Shown here one piece after another: positions 1 to 24,800 of a DNA stretch of 64,000 nt. Under the pieces are notes generated by a model. That model ran no database searches, was not told the origin of the DNA, and saw nothing but the letters and a program-made list of their open reading frames with translations. The position numbers were made by a program, and so were the translations under genes. The stretch comes from Ciona intestinalis. Taxonomy: Eukaryota > Chordata > Ascidiacea > Phlebobranchia > Cionidae. The stretch is taken from positions 332,327-396,326 of the forward strand of contig NW_004190444.2 in NCBI RefSeq assembly GCF_000224145.3. Direction: 5' to 3'. Each line of letters begins with the position of its first letter. Position 1 is the stretch's first letter.

Positions 1-155
1 TAACACGGGTGTTCTGTTTCATACACCTCGTGCCCGCTTACAAGTTACCACGTATGTAACTTTGCGGGCGATCGTTTATCTGTATAGCCGACAATTTGGA
101 CAATCCATTAGTGACCACTGGGTTGGATCAATGTTACGATCTGTGGAAATTATTT
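1..155 (-). mobile_element. tRNA-type SINE fragment, antisense
   Basis: Starts with the TAACACGGGTGTT tail and continues to GTGACCACTGGGTTG. This is the reverse complement of the element seen in full at 8518-8755. Confidence 0.7.
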
Positions 156-204
156 TAAAATAAGTTTTATAACAAATATAACAACCCCTTATCCCTATTT
201 ACAG

Positions 205-12581
<12,377 letters not shown>

Positions 12582-13679
12582 CGTCACTATTAATGATGTC
12601 ACCACGATTGATATGACGGAGTCGTTACGTCACTGTGGAAGGGGATTTTGTTTAAAGGCGTCATCAGTTGGGCACATCTGAGGCCTGGGGTTTAGGTCTA
12701 TTACCCCAACACCCAGGGTACTACCATCTAGACCCCACTGAGGCAGTTTATAGACACTCTGGAATAGAGATTCTATTATATAAGGGTGAGGTCTTCAGTA
12801 AGGCACACCTGAGACCTGAAATGTATTTTGTAAATCTATTCTTGGAATTGTGTTTATTATTTGCGCCATTTTTATCGTCGCCAAACAAGAATTTAAAATA
12901 TATCGACTACGCGCTCGATTAGTTTCTTTTTGCGCGGGAAATTTAAAACGTAAAAAGTATGATGACGTAGGTAAACAATAACAATGCGTATTATGAGGAG
13001 ATATTTTTAATGGATTGATGAGGTAAAAGTAAGTGTTTGTTTATTTTATATATTCTATGTTTTTGCCCGTATGTATGTCCCTTCGTTGCTAGCCCACAGA
13101 CGAATTGCTGAAGCTATTGCAGTGTGTGGTTTAGCCGACAAAATTTAAAGCCCCCCCCGCTTTATAAATGTGACCTATTTGTATATTGTATTGCACGAAG
13201 TATTTATAGAAAAGGAATATGTATAGGAAAATAACTTAAACGTATGCTGATAATGTGGTCTTACTGTTACTATTTTAGTGTTTAAAACTTAAAATGCTAT
13301 CTTGTGAAATGACAAAACAAAGTCATTTTATCAACAAAACAGGACAGCAAGTTGTTTGTTTAGTGATTGTTGACTTTGTCTCAGTGGTAAATCAAACTGA
13401 CAGAACACGCTTACTACTATAACTACTGCCTATATACCTTAACAATAAGTATAACATATATAGAATATGTAAACTTTTGTGCATGTACGACGTATTTACG
13501 CTTGCGTTGTGTCTTTATTGCTTCTATACATGCAAGGTTTATTTACAAATCAAAAGCACAATGGAACAATACTTACAACAATGCATATTGTGACAGCATT
13601 CACTGTAATAATGCGAGAAAACTTATAAAAACACGCGAATCCCAATATTTATGATTTCTATGAGAATAATATAGTATTT
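12582..13679. other. Intergenic region between convergent genes
   Basis: 3' flanks of the Tie-like gene (plus) and the PALM/AKAP2-like gene (minus). A fragment related to the 97-bp repeat lies at about 12660-12830. The rest is AT-rich with no exon I can support. Confidence 0.7.
13514..13519 (-). promoter_or_regulatory. PALM/AKAP2-like polyadenylation signal
   Basis: AATAAA on the minus strand about 160 bases past the TAG stop at 13680-13682. Another lies at 13538-13543. Confidence 0.45.
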
Positions 13680-15871
13680 CTATTCTTCATCATAGTTTTT
13701 AAACCTGCCAGCTTCCCACTGCTTGGCAAGGTTACTTTTTCGGCGTGGAACGCGATTTGCTTTTACGACCTGTAGGTTAAAGTTAGATATTAATAATTAG
13801 CAGAACAGGATCTATTCAAATTGGTTTGGTGCTTGCATCGAAGCTGAAGTATGTCAGGTTCAATGCTTAATACTGGCAGTGGTAGCTTGATATGTGTAAG
13901 TGTTTTTGTACAAGACACTTGGCAAACATCGCTACATCAACCCAGTGATTACTATTGTGCATGGAATAAGACAGGGCATGGTGGTAAGGTTATGCAGATG
14001 ACGGTATACGGTTCTATTCTATAAAGCTGAGGTGTGAAGTACATATTAGTATCGACCTAGTGAGCTGCATTCATACGAGAGTTGGCTCATTAGGACAAGG
14101 TAGGTCAAGTTATCATTGAAGCAAATAAGCAAGTTTGCTGAAGTGGGTGCCAACTAAGTGTTTTATAATAAATTATTGTGCGTACAAACTTGTAATGATG
14201 AAACACTACACTTGAACCTTAATAAAATAGACATTAAAAGTTTAATAATATTATTTTCAAGGGAATTTAGTGTCTTGCACATGATTACACTTTTGACAAT
14301 GGTATCAATATCGAGCACCAAAACTGCTACCCTTTGGTTACAATGCAAGCACCCAACCACTGAGATAAGGTGCTGTGTTACAACACAACACAACTGGAAC
14401 CAGGCAAAACAAGCACACAACACGGTACTGGAAAGAACCTCATAAATACGAACCGAGTGTTTCTTGTATTCTGCGGTTGATGCGTTGACAATCTTCCGAG
14501 TTGTTTCATCATTGGTTTCATTGAGGGTGGGAGACTGCTTCTGCGTTGGGGAACTTTCTGTGGGAGGTAATGTGTGGTTTGTATTGTGGTGGGGAGAGGT
14601 TTATTTTTGTGGTGGTGGTGGAAAGTTTATTTTATTTTTATTGTGAAAAGTTGTTTTATTTTTATTGTGGAAGGTTATTTTAGTTTGATGATAAAAATGT
14701 TATTGTTAACTGTAAGTGATAATAAACATTTCAAACTGATACTTGTGTTTTTTAAGTTTGCCCCAGACAGTACAGTCTTAGGTTGAGAGGAATTTGTATG
14801 TAATAAAGGGGATGTCTCTAATATGGTTATTTCAGATTGGGTAACTTTTATTTGAAACAGTGTCAATACATTAATTTCGTCACTCGTGTCTAAAGTAATT
14901 GTTGAAAATAAATGTTGTAACTTAAGCCGTAACATTCAGTTTGTTAGTTAAAATACAAGTTAGTTTAAAAGCTAAAAGTAAATGAAATCAAAACTTAATG
15001 AAAACAAAATTCACCCCCATTAGTTAATACTGGTGGCAGTTTCTTTGGTGTGTTTTCTTCTTGTTTAGGTGTGTGTTGTTCTTGTTGTATTTCTTTTTCT
15101 TGTTTGTGTGTTTGTTCCGTAATTTCTTTTGCCGGCTGACTACTGCCTTCTAGTGTTGCTATCTGCTTTTGTTTCCATTCTTGTTCGCGTTTCTAAACAT
15201 AGAAATATTATATTTTATATTTGTTTCATTATTTGCACCAGCAACTGAACGATACCTATGTTAAATATATATATATGATTTTTCTAGAATAAAGTGGTAA
15301 TGGGTCTACTCAGGCCTAACCACAAGTCCCCATAGCCTTTCTTACTTCAGGACCTTAACCATGTGGAACAATACACCTCATATTTAACTCAATACCACCA
15401 ACAATAGTTATGGTTACCTCCGCTTCTTTTAATTCAAGCTCCATTATCGTTTGAAGTCGGTTTTTACTTGAAACGACGTCAAACGTTGGTCCTGATCTTT
15501 GTCGTGTCACAGTTACTTGTTTAACTGTGGCTGTGATGTAACAATGGCTTATGTTTGTGTAATAATGTTCAATGTAACATTAGGATTGTTTATGAGTAAC
15601 TGTATATACACATTAATCACAATTTAAAACTCGACATTTGGTGTTTTAGGTTTAAAAATAACTTTACACGTCACATGTGTGTGTTATGACATCTTACTCA
15701 GTGTTCACCTTGTGGATTTTGTTCGATAATCGATTTGTCGACTTTCAACGATGTTTCTTCCACTTGGGGGGGTTGTTTGTTGGTGTCATTATGACTCATA
15801 ACTTCCTTTGTTTCCGTAACAATGGGTTCTTGTTCCACAACCTCAGGGGTGGGTGTTGGGGTAAGTGGGGG
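13680..15871 (-). CDS. PALM/AKAP2-like gene: C-terminal exons 18-22 (AKAP2/MISP-type C-terminus)
   Basis: Exon 18 (15709-15871) is Pro/Thr/Glu-rich. Exons 19-20 (15418-15530, 15015-15192) encode RSGPTFDVVSSKNRLQTI and the helix ELKEAEKREQEWKQKQ, like the second conserved helix of the family. Exon 21 (14439-14557) ends KHSVRIYE at a weak donor (GTTCTT). Exon 22 (13680-13769) encodes VVKANRVPRRKSNLAKQWEA and ends FKNYDEE-stop. This matches the extreme C-terminus of MISP/AKAP2 (EVLEAxRVxRxKxxxAxxWExxxY). If exon 20 is not spliced it ends at a stop at 14995-14997. Confidence 0.82.
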
Positions 15872-18800
15872 CTAAAGGGGGGTGGGTAAAAGTTTAGCAT
15901 TGTTCACTAAGTTTGAAGATTGCTATTGTTTTTCCATAATATAAAGAACTGTCGTTTTGCTGCTAATTGCCTTCTATTTGTTGTATTAATTAGTTTGATC
16001 TTCAGTATCGTATTCAAAAAGATAAATAATTAAATATATATTTACAATATTTATGGTGTAGAATGATATGTTACAAACTTTTTTATGTTAAATAATGTTT
16101 CAATAATAACCTGTTTGTTAAAAAACTTGTGTTTGGGGCTCACTGGTCCGACTGTGAGTGACTTTGGGTTCCAGCCTCTTGGGGTTACCACTGATGCAAC
16201 TCTGTGAGAGTAGGGGGTTTTCTGTTGGGGCTGCGGAAGAGGATTAGGGGGTTTATTAATGTGTATTTGTGTGTTTAACCACAAAGTTACATAAATGAAA
16301 AGTGGGCACAAGGTGTATGAACACCCTATTATAATGACCCTCGTTGTTCCGCCATGCAAGGATAAACAAGTTTCATTCATTTTGGGTTATTTTTGTGGTT
16401 GTTAGCTGGTTGAGGATTTTACCTTGGCTGGGACCTCTGTATCGTCATGTGACGCAGCAGAGACATCTGACGACGGGTATTCATCTTCGTGACTACCGCC
16501 AGATGTCGTTAGAGAGCCAGGTCGGTCGTGGTCTGACGTAGGAGATGTGACGTTCGATCTAACAGGGTTAGGTGCGTTGCATTCAATACCAGAGTCTGCC
16601 CCATGGTCGTGCTGTTCCATGTATTCCGTTTGTTCGGTGTGTGGTTGAAATACGTCATGTGGTGACGTCATAGTATCTCGTTGTGACGTCACATCAGTGG
16701 AAACGTCACTAGTGACCGATTTTTCCTCTTTGTTTAAATATTTCGGTGGTGGACTGAAACGTGACAATAGCGTTAGTGACGTAACACTGATGACGACATA
16801 ATGTGTGATTGTTAAACTTACGATTTTACGCTTTTGTCGTTTGTGACGCTTACATACGTCATAGCAAAGGCGGGACTTAGCGTCGGTGAATAAATGGCGC
16901 CGGAAGGTAGCTTCATGTACGTCGTAGATTCGTTTGATGACGTCATAGACAAACGGTCGATTTCTAGAATAATAAAGAATTGAAAATCTAATATTTTGCG
17001 ATGGTGTCACAAAAGTTTCGTTTAGGATTACCTTTGAAGCTGCGGTTGCCATGATAGATACGCATATATATCTTCCAAATTAAACTGTGATTTGCTTATA
17101 ATGTAAGATTTAACAGCAACGTGACTTTAACGACTATTGTTTTATTCAACCTGTCCCATCAAATACGTTTACAATATTTCACTTGTATACAAGTATGAGG
17201 TTGGGGGAAGCTGGGATTTTCATTCTATTTTCTTGTCCCATTTGGTCGTAAACAAAAAACATTCAAAGAATTAAATAACCGTATCCTCACGACTCCCATA
17301 GACCATTGTTAATTGTTTAAAAGACGATCAGGATATTTTGATATTATGTGCTAAAGATGTCCCGTCTTTCCCCGCCCTCTATAATATGCAATGTAATGTT
17401 TATGTGTTGGTTACCTGGTTCCAGCTTCTCATGTTTCCATTGTTCCTCTCTTTCCGCTGACTCCCTGATCTCACGGTCAATGAAACTTTCACCCGGTATC
17501 GGTTGGCTGTAGCGTGCCGAGTTGACCGGGGGGCCCTCAGGGCTCGTTGGTACTTTGGGGCTCGCTGGTGCCGCTGTCTTTGTAGGGCTAGCAAAGCTTC
17601 TGTACCCCGAGCCAGGAGTAACGGTGAACGAGTTTGTGCGGCGGGGTGCTGCTGCCGTCTTGCGGAAGTTGGTTAGGGATTTGTTTTCTTGCGATTGGTG
17701 CTCAATGTTTCGCCATCTGTGACGTAATAATAGTACCATTAAATGTTTTATCTCTTTGAACACGATAGCGAAGATCATATTGTTTAAAGAACAAAATAAG
17801 AAAATTAACAACACTGTCATTAAAACACGCTATGGATAAAATGAAAAGAGCATCAGTTCAAAATCGTGGCTGTTGAACCCATAAAGCTCGTAAATCGCGC
17901 AAACAAATGCCTATTATTACGTCATTAAATAAAACCATTCATTGCGTAATGTGAATTATGACATCACAAGTTAGAATCAAGGTAACAATCGTTCAATTGT
18001 TTATTGAATAATTAACAATCAGCTGTTAATTAAACCCATGACGTCATCAAAGGTAATTAACCCATGACGTCTCACACACACTACCTCGTGACGTCATCGC
18101 GGCCATCTTTATCTAACCTGAATATAATGTTGTTACCTTCACACGTATCCAAACTTGGCCCGACTAACCCAAACTTGCATATTTATTTGCTCGATATTGG
18201 ACCTTTTTACATTCAACACTATTTACTGCCCCCTACATTCGTAACCGCTTTACCAAGCCCGTGTGACCACATGTTAACCGAAATGAATGAAGTATTTGCC
18301 ACAGATCTTTAGGACAGATTTGCCCAAACACCCAAACCAGGTTACTTACGTAAATATAGGTATAAATGTACCTTCTAGAATAGACTTGGTCAAATGACCC
18401 CAAGTAACCCCCAAACACCAAATGAATCTATGGCCACATAATGACCCCAAATGACTTGCTTCAATACCCCTCACCCAGACAGTAACCCTAAATAACCCCA
18501 ACCACTCCAACTTACTTGCTCATAATATTCGACACCCCCAGCGACTCCCTGATGACGTTTTCACTCGTGGGGAGATCCCCTGTTACGCTACCGTTGGACA
18601 AAACGCTGGACATCGATTCGGTTCGTTCACGTTTCTCTTGTGCTTGTCTCTGCGCTCTATAGTAATACATTGAGTATGAATGAATGTAACTTCTGTAACT
18701 GCCAGCAGTGCTATAATTCTGTAGTTATATGGAAATATGGCAAGGTACATTAAGCTCTGTCTCCGTGACTCCGTAGTAATGTATATAGAAAAAAACTTAA

Positions 18801-21800
18801 AGTTTATAACTGATGTATGTACCAAATGTATGTAAAACAAAATAACTGCCAGCAATGCAAAGCGATGATCGTGTAGTGATATGAATGTATATATGCGTGT
18901 CCCATCTGTATATGCAATCTGTGTTCTAAAGGAATGTGTACGATGTAACTTGCGTAAAACGAAATATTACCCCATCAGTTTAGGAGCTTTGTAGTGAAAT
19001 GGATGTATGTACATGTATATATGTATCTGCTTATGGGAGGAATGTGCATGTATTATGTGTGAACGTAACTTGTGTACGTAAATAAAAAAATACTAAACAA
19101 ACGTTTTTGTGCAAGACTGAGATCCTAAAAAACTGGTGGTAATGACGTCACATACCAAACACTTGTGTTTTTGTTTCTAGTTTATAAATATTGTGACGTC
19201 ATAATATTTCTAAATCAAGCCCTGGACGCGATCTTCGAATAGAACGTTCTGGAACACAATGGACAGTTCTAACGCCTCGCGGGGAAAATATGTGAAGAGT
19301 AGAAAATGTGGGGAATTAAACATGTTTCGGTCAATTCGGTGTAATGCGATTACCATTACGTAGTAAATAGTATTTGTAAACGTAACAACAACATTCAAAA
19401 ACAGAATAAAGCAACATAACATGAAAATATTATCAATTCGTAAACTTTTATCTCCAAACCATGTGGTTATGTAGAAATGCCATCACGACTTTAAAAAACG
19501 TTGTTAAAAAAAGGAAAATGTTATTGATCTTAAACAATATCCGTCTTACCCCACAATACATATATATGAATAGACAAGAGCAATAATAATCAAATATATG
19601 CAATATTAAATATTACGCTAAGTACTTTTATAGTACTACATATATATATATATATAGTATTACCACCCAATTTAAATATATATATAACTTACCGTTTCCA
19701 CTTTCCAACTGAGAGTCTTTTATTTTCCGTTTCTTGTTTCGCGAATTTATCGCTAAGTTTACTTTCCCATAAGTTGATCGCGTCTTTACTATGAACGTTT
19801 GATTCTACAACTACTTCGCTGTTTGGGCAAAGCTCGGATAAAGATGCCTGTTGATGTAAATGTGAATATAGTACTGCGGGGTAAAATGGGATACCGTTAA
19901 TACATAATATCCCATATTCCTTGACCGTGTTTTTAACAAGTATACAACGATCGAGACGTGATGATACAGTTAATAGTTCTGGTAAATAAAATGATATAAT
20001 ATTTCAGTAAAAATATAAACAGCAACTTTACCAGAAGATATATTCACTTGTATTACGTTATGCCTTGTAGCAACGACCGCGGAATATTTTATATATTTTG
20101 CTTCATTTTAACAATATTCAAAAAATCAACCACGTAAATTTGTTTCACAGCGGTACACAGTCCGTCGCTTATAACACGCCCGGTATAAAGTCTGTTACTT
20201 ATCCTGTTTTTCAACGCTAACAACAACTGACCGCTACCTTGTAAACAATCACACTAACTTGTCAGTTTCACACCTAATGCCCACATTTGTTTATGACATC
20301 ACTTTATAAGTGTTACGTCACAGTGCTGATTTTTGCGAACAAACAGCGTCGAAACGACCCCGAATTCGAATCATCGTTTCCTCCATTATGACGTAACGCA
20401 TAACTACATTGTACCATAGATATTGTTCATTGGTTTACAACGCATTGACCTGCACCTAACATATAACTAACGGTCATTGCCCGCCTGGTGCTCAATGCAC
20501 TAAACAGCTATCACCCCAACAAGCGCCTATATACTTTACCCCGTAAATATCTTTCAGAGTTTATAATTAAAATAACTTTAATTTGTCTCTTCGATTACGG
20601 TAGCAAAAAAAAATTAAAAAAAAATTGTTTTTTAAAAAATTGTTAAAACCGATAAAACAAGTTCTGGCAGTCGTTAAAACACGCTTACGGTAAAAATATT
20701 TTTACACTTCAGGTCTTGTATACCGGTGCTCAACTGTTCTATTCTTTAGCTTTATTTACTTCCGAACAAAACGACTCAGAAATCCAAAGCACCTTCCAAT
20801 CTCTTTACAGCCGTTCCACACAGTATATACGTCTGAACAAATCACCGCAGAACCCCCGAAACCCCACAAACGCAAGGTCAATAGAGCGTCAAAATACACT
20901 TGATGATTTTCGAACAAAAAGAACCTAATTCCTGGAACTATGGTATATAAAAGCTGCTATGCAAACAAAATATTCCACCTTCTTATTTAACAACCGTTTG
21001 TCGTCGCCTTTTCCTTAAACTTTAAATGAATCTTAACTTTACCGTAGTAAACACTTCATAAACCCCCCATACCAGGCCTGTTGTGTATGTAAGCCTAAAA
21101 TCTTCCAAAACACTAACAGTTTGAAACTTTAATATACATTTGCATATATTGCACAATATACACATATGTATAAATATGAAGAAGAACCGCAAAATTTACA
21201 GAATACCCCAAACTAAACCTTAATTGGTTTGTTATACTGGTATATCCCTTTTACATTTGCATACACGCATAAGATACACACAAGTGGTGTATCCATATCA
21301 AATTAATCGCAACATATACATTATCCGACCCAAGCTTGATATGAACCTACCGCAATAACATATATATACCTTCTACCACAACAAACACCTCAAAACTTAA
21401 ACTTTAATGTTGTTATATAAACCGTATATGCTACCACAACAAACCCCTTTACCGCTATATCTCAACATTCAATCGCCTAAATAACAATCAAACAACTTCA
21501 ACATCAATCGCGGCTCAATCTAAAACCGTCACAACCTCACTCTATTCTTACGTCATAAACCAACTACAAGCTCTTGGGGCATTGTTACGTAAACAATGTC
21601 TACAACAAACTACATTCTAGAACCCGCCATCCACGAACCGCGGTTGCCGCGATTTTCGCATTCTTCTCTTTTCGTATTCTAGAATACACCTATGAAAGGC
21701 GATTGTTACGTCACAGCGAAGTCGCGCGTCGCCAGAAGCAACGATTACCGAATCGTCGATCGCGCTCATTATTACGTCACAAAGCCCTTCAACTTTGACG

Positions 21801-24800
21801 TCACAATCGCTTGTTTGTCCAACCCACTCGTTTCCGCTCGATGTTTGCAACATCATAAACCTAGTTGGTCTGTGACGTCACACCCAACAAATACAGTTTC
21901 ACTTACGTCATAATACGCTAACGCTTCAATGCGCATTGTTATCCCGATTGTGATGTAATAATCCAACGAACATTCATAATCCTTTAATTCCTTTATGACG
22001 TCAATGTTTGTTAACGAACAATGCATATTCTTACCGAATGAATTGATATAGAAACTTCCGAAGCGGATGTGACGTCAGAACTTGATGACGTAGAATGCGC
22101 GCTTGAACTTTCAATTCGCTGCCGACGCCGTTCTTCGTATCTATGGTGGGTTAATGAAATATTAAGGAATTGAACGTATGTAACTTATTTATCCTCACTA
22201 GGCGGGGCAACGGCAGTCGTTATAACACGGGTGTTCTGTTTCATACACATCGTGCCCGCTTACAAGTTATACCACTTATGTAACTTGTTAATCCTCGCAT
22301 GGCGGGGCAACGACAGTCATTATAACACGGGTGTTCTGTTTCATACACCTTGAGTCACAAGTTACCACGTATGTAACTTTGTGAGTTATGGTTATTGTAC
22401 ATCAACCCACTTTTTGAGACTCTCCTTTTTGTTTTCATCCAACGTATCTTCCCATTTCTTCTCGACAGGCGGCTTCCATTTTGGGACATAATTGGGATTG
22501 TGTTTCTTCGTCATCGCTTTTATTACTTTTCGACGCTCACTGTGACGTAATAATAAGTCATACACGTTAAACAATGATTTAAAATATTTTTTATTGTGAC
22601 GTTTCAAAGCTGAATCAGCCATTCGCGAATAATAATGCGTATAGTATTGTGGGGTAAGATGGGATACCGTTAGCACACAATATCCCATATTTCCTAATCG
22701 TGTAACAATTAGCGACTTTCTTTTAGAATTGTGAGGATATGAGTAAATATTAGGGCCAAATAGGACGGCAAGATAAAACATGTCCCGTCTTACCCCACCC
22801 TACACGTCCCACTTTGCCCCATCCCATTATGACGTAACATTCACAGGTATTCAAACCACCCGACCATGTAGACATCGTAATACTACACTCTGATTGGCCA
22901 ATAATCGACCAATCGCCTTGAAGTTACCGCCCGTCGTTTATGTTGAATTATGACGTCATAAACACATAATTCAGGAACAGGATATAATGAAACTTTCGGA
23001 AACTTGAACTTTTTTTAAAACCGTGTTTTTAACGATTATTTGCGAATATTTCACAGCTTTTGCTGTTAATACCTTTCTCTTTGTTGGTTTATTTGATCTT
23101 TTGCTTTTAAGTTTATGATAGCAAAGATAAAAGTTAAATTGTCAAATAAAGGGGTTTTTTAAACCCAACATACACTATATCAACTCACATTGAGTTGCAT
23201 TTAATCAGCAACAAAATCATAACGGCCAGAATTTATTTTTTTAACAAACTTCGTTACGAGACGTAGTTTCATAATTATGATGTGACAATGATAAATTGTC
23301 GGTTATAAAATCTAGATTCCAAACGCGATTCGAATTCTTACGCCTCGAGGCAATCGCTTTGGATTTCCGATTTCAATTGTTACGTCATTAACGGCTTATT
23401 CGGTTATAAAAAATTCACGAAATCGTGGTTTCACCCACGCTAATTACGATTTATAAGTGCTTTATTTTGGATTATGACATCATTTATTATAATTTAGTTA
23501 TGTTCGCTGAATATGGCGACTTTTATTGCTTAATTAGCGCCCTATACCCCCGTCTAGCGGTTAGTAAAAATATAGGGCTTAAACACGCCGTCTAGCGGGT
23601 GAAAATATCTAATATATAAATTGGTACGCAGCCATCCCCGTTTATAACGAACCAAATCACTCTGTTAAGCTTCGGTTAGAGGTTAATGCGACTTGATTGG
23701 TATATATAGTGCTTGGACGTGCGTCTTATAGAAATACGTTGTCACCGAAGCGTAACAGAGCGATTTGATTGGTTAAAAAAAGTAATGGCTGCACACCAGT
23801 CTGTATTTTAAAACACACCCATAAGACTCTGGGTTAAGGCCAGAGTTGGCTGTTTACTTTAACCAAATATAAGGATTTATATGGTTGAGGTCCTGTGTAC
23901 CATTCTAATTTATAAAACAGTTAATCAAGTGTATGCTCTACAGTGCCGTCTAGCGGTTACTTACGTTTCAGCCGAGTCGTCGACTTTTCCTTTCGGTTTC
24001 AACCAAACTTTATCTTTTGGTTTAGCTTGCCCGAACCACTTTGTTGCGTCGGTGTTTCTTTGGCTGTGAGCCGCGTTGTACGTCACTCGCGCGTTTGGAT
24101 CCTCCCTATAATGCGGTCAGTGACGTCATAATGTAAAATAAAAGTTATTAAATTATCGAAAATAATAAATGTAACTTATTTATCGTCGCATGACGGGGCA
24201 ACGACAGTCGTTATAATATCATGTATGTAACTTTGTGGGTGATTGTTTTTTGCATGTTTGACAATTGGAACAACCCATTAGTGACCTCTGGATTGGAAAA
24301 ATCGACCCCATAACCTCTTGATTAGAGGCAGGTGCGCCAACCTCTGCGGCAAGGGTACAGGACAAATATAAATAGAATGGTATAGTGAAACAGTATTGTG
24401 ACGTAACAAACACCAACCGTGATTGCCGCGCTGCAAATGTTCGCGGAAATCTAAGTAGGTTTATGACGCAACAGTTGCTTTGTGACGTAACAGTTGTTCA
24501 CAATTTTAATGAAATTAGGGCGCGAAATTAGCGAGGTAGGGCGCTCACGGCGAATTAGGTGTGACGTCACAATAGCCATAGTCATGTCACTTTGTTTTTA
24601 ATTAACATTGACGTGTCGAGGCTTGATTGCGTAACAATGCCGTTAGAACAATGCCGTTTATTATAAAACCAACCCTTTGTTAAATTCAATTGTTTGGTTG
24701 CAATTAAAGTTCAAATGATGACTGTGATGTCACAGATGAACTGTAACTATGACACAATGTGACTTTCTAAGTAAAGTAAAAAATTCGCGAAACTTCGTAA

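Noticed and set aside
16402..17052. Continuous 216-codon minus-strand frame
   Set aside because: It reads exon 17 correctly but runs through two introns and reads exon 16 in the wrong frame. The neighbouring exon phases require the frame starting IDRLSMTSS.
19210..19422. Minus-strand frame of 70 codons
   Set aside because: Lies in the intron between exons 13 and 14, which already join in phase; no motif.
20716..20928. Plus-strand frame of 70 codons after a CAG
   Set aside because: No family resemblance and no matching donor-acceptor context; left unannotated.
21574..21913. Basic Arg-rich plus-strand frames
   Set aside because: LLRHS/LLRHK strings come from TTATTACGTCAC; no splice context or domain.
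22392..22781. 129-codon minus-strand frame ending at a stop
   Set aside because: Contains real exon 11, but the rest is intron and MITE. Splicing at AAAAA/GTGGGT preserves phase into exon 12.
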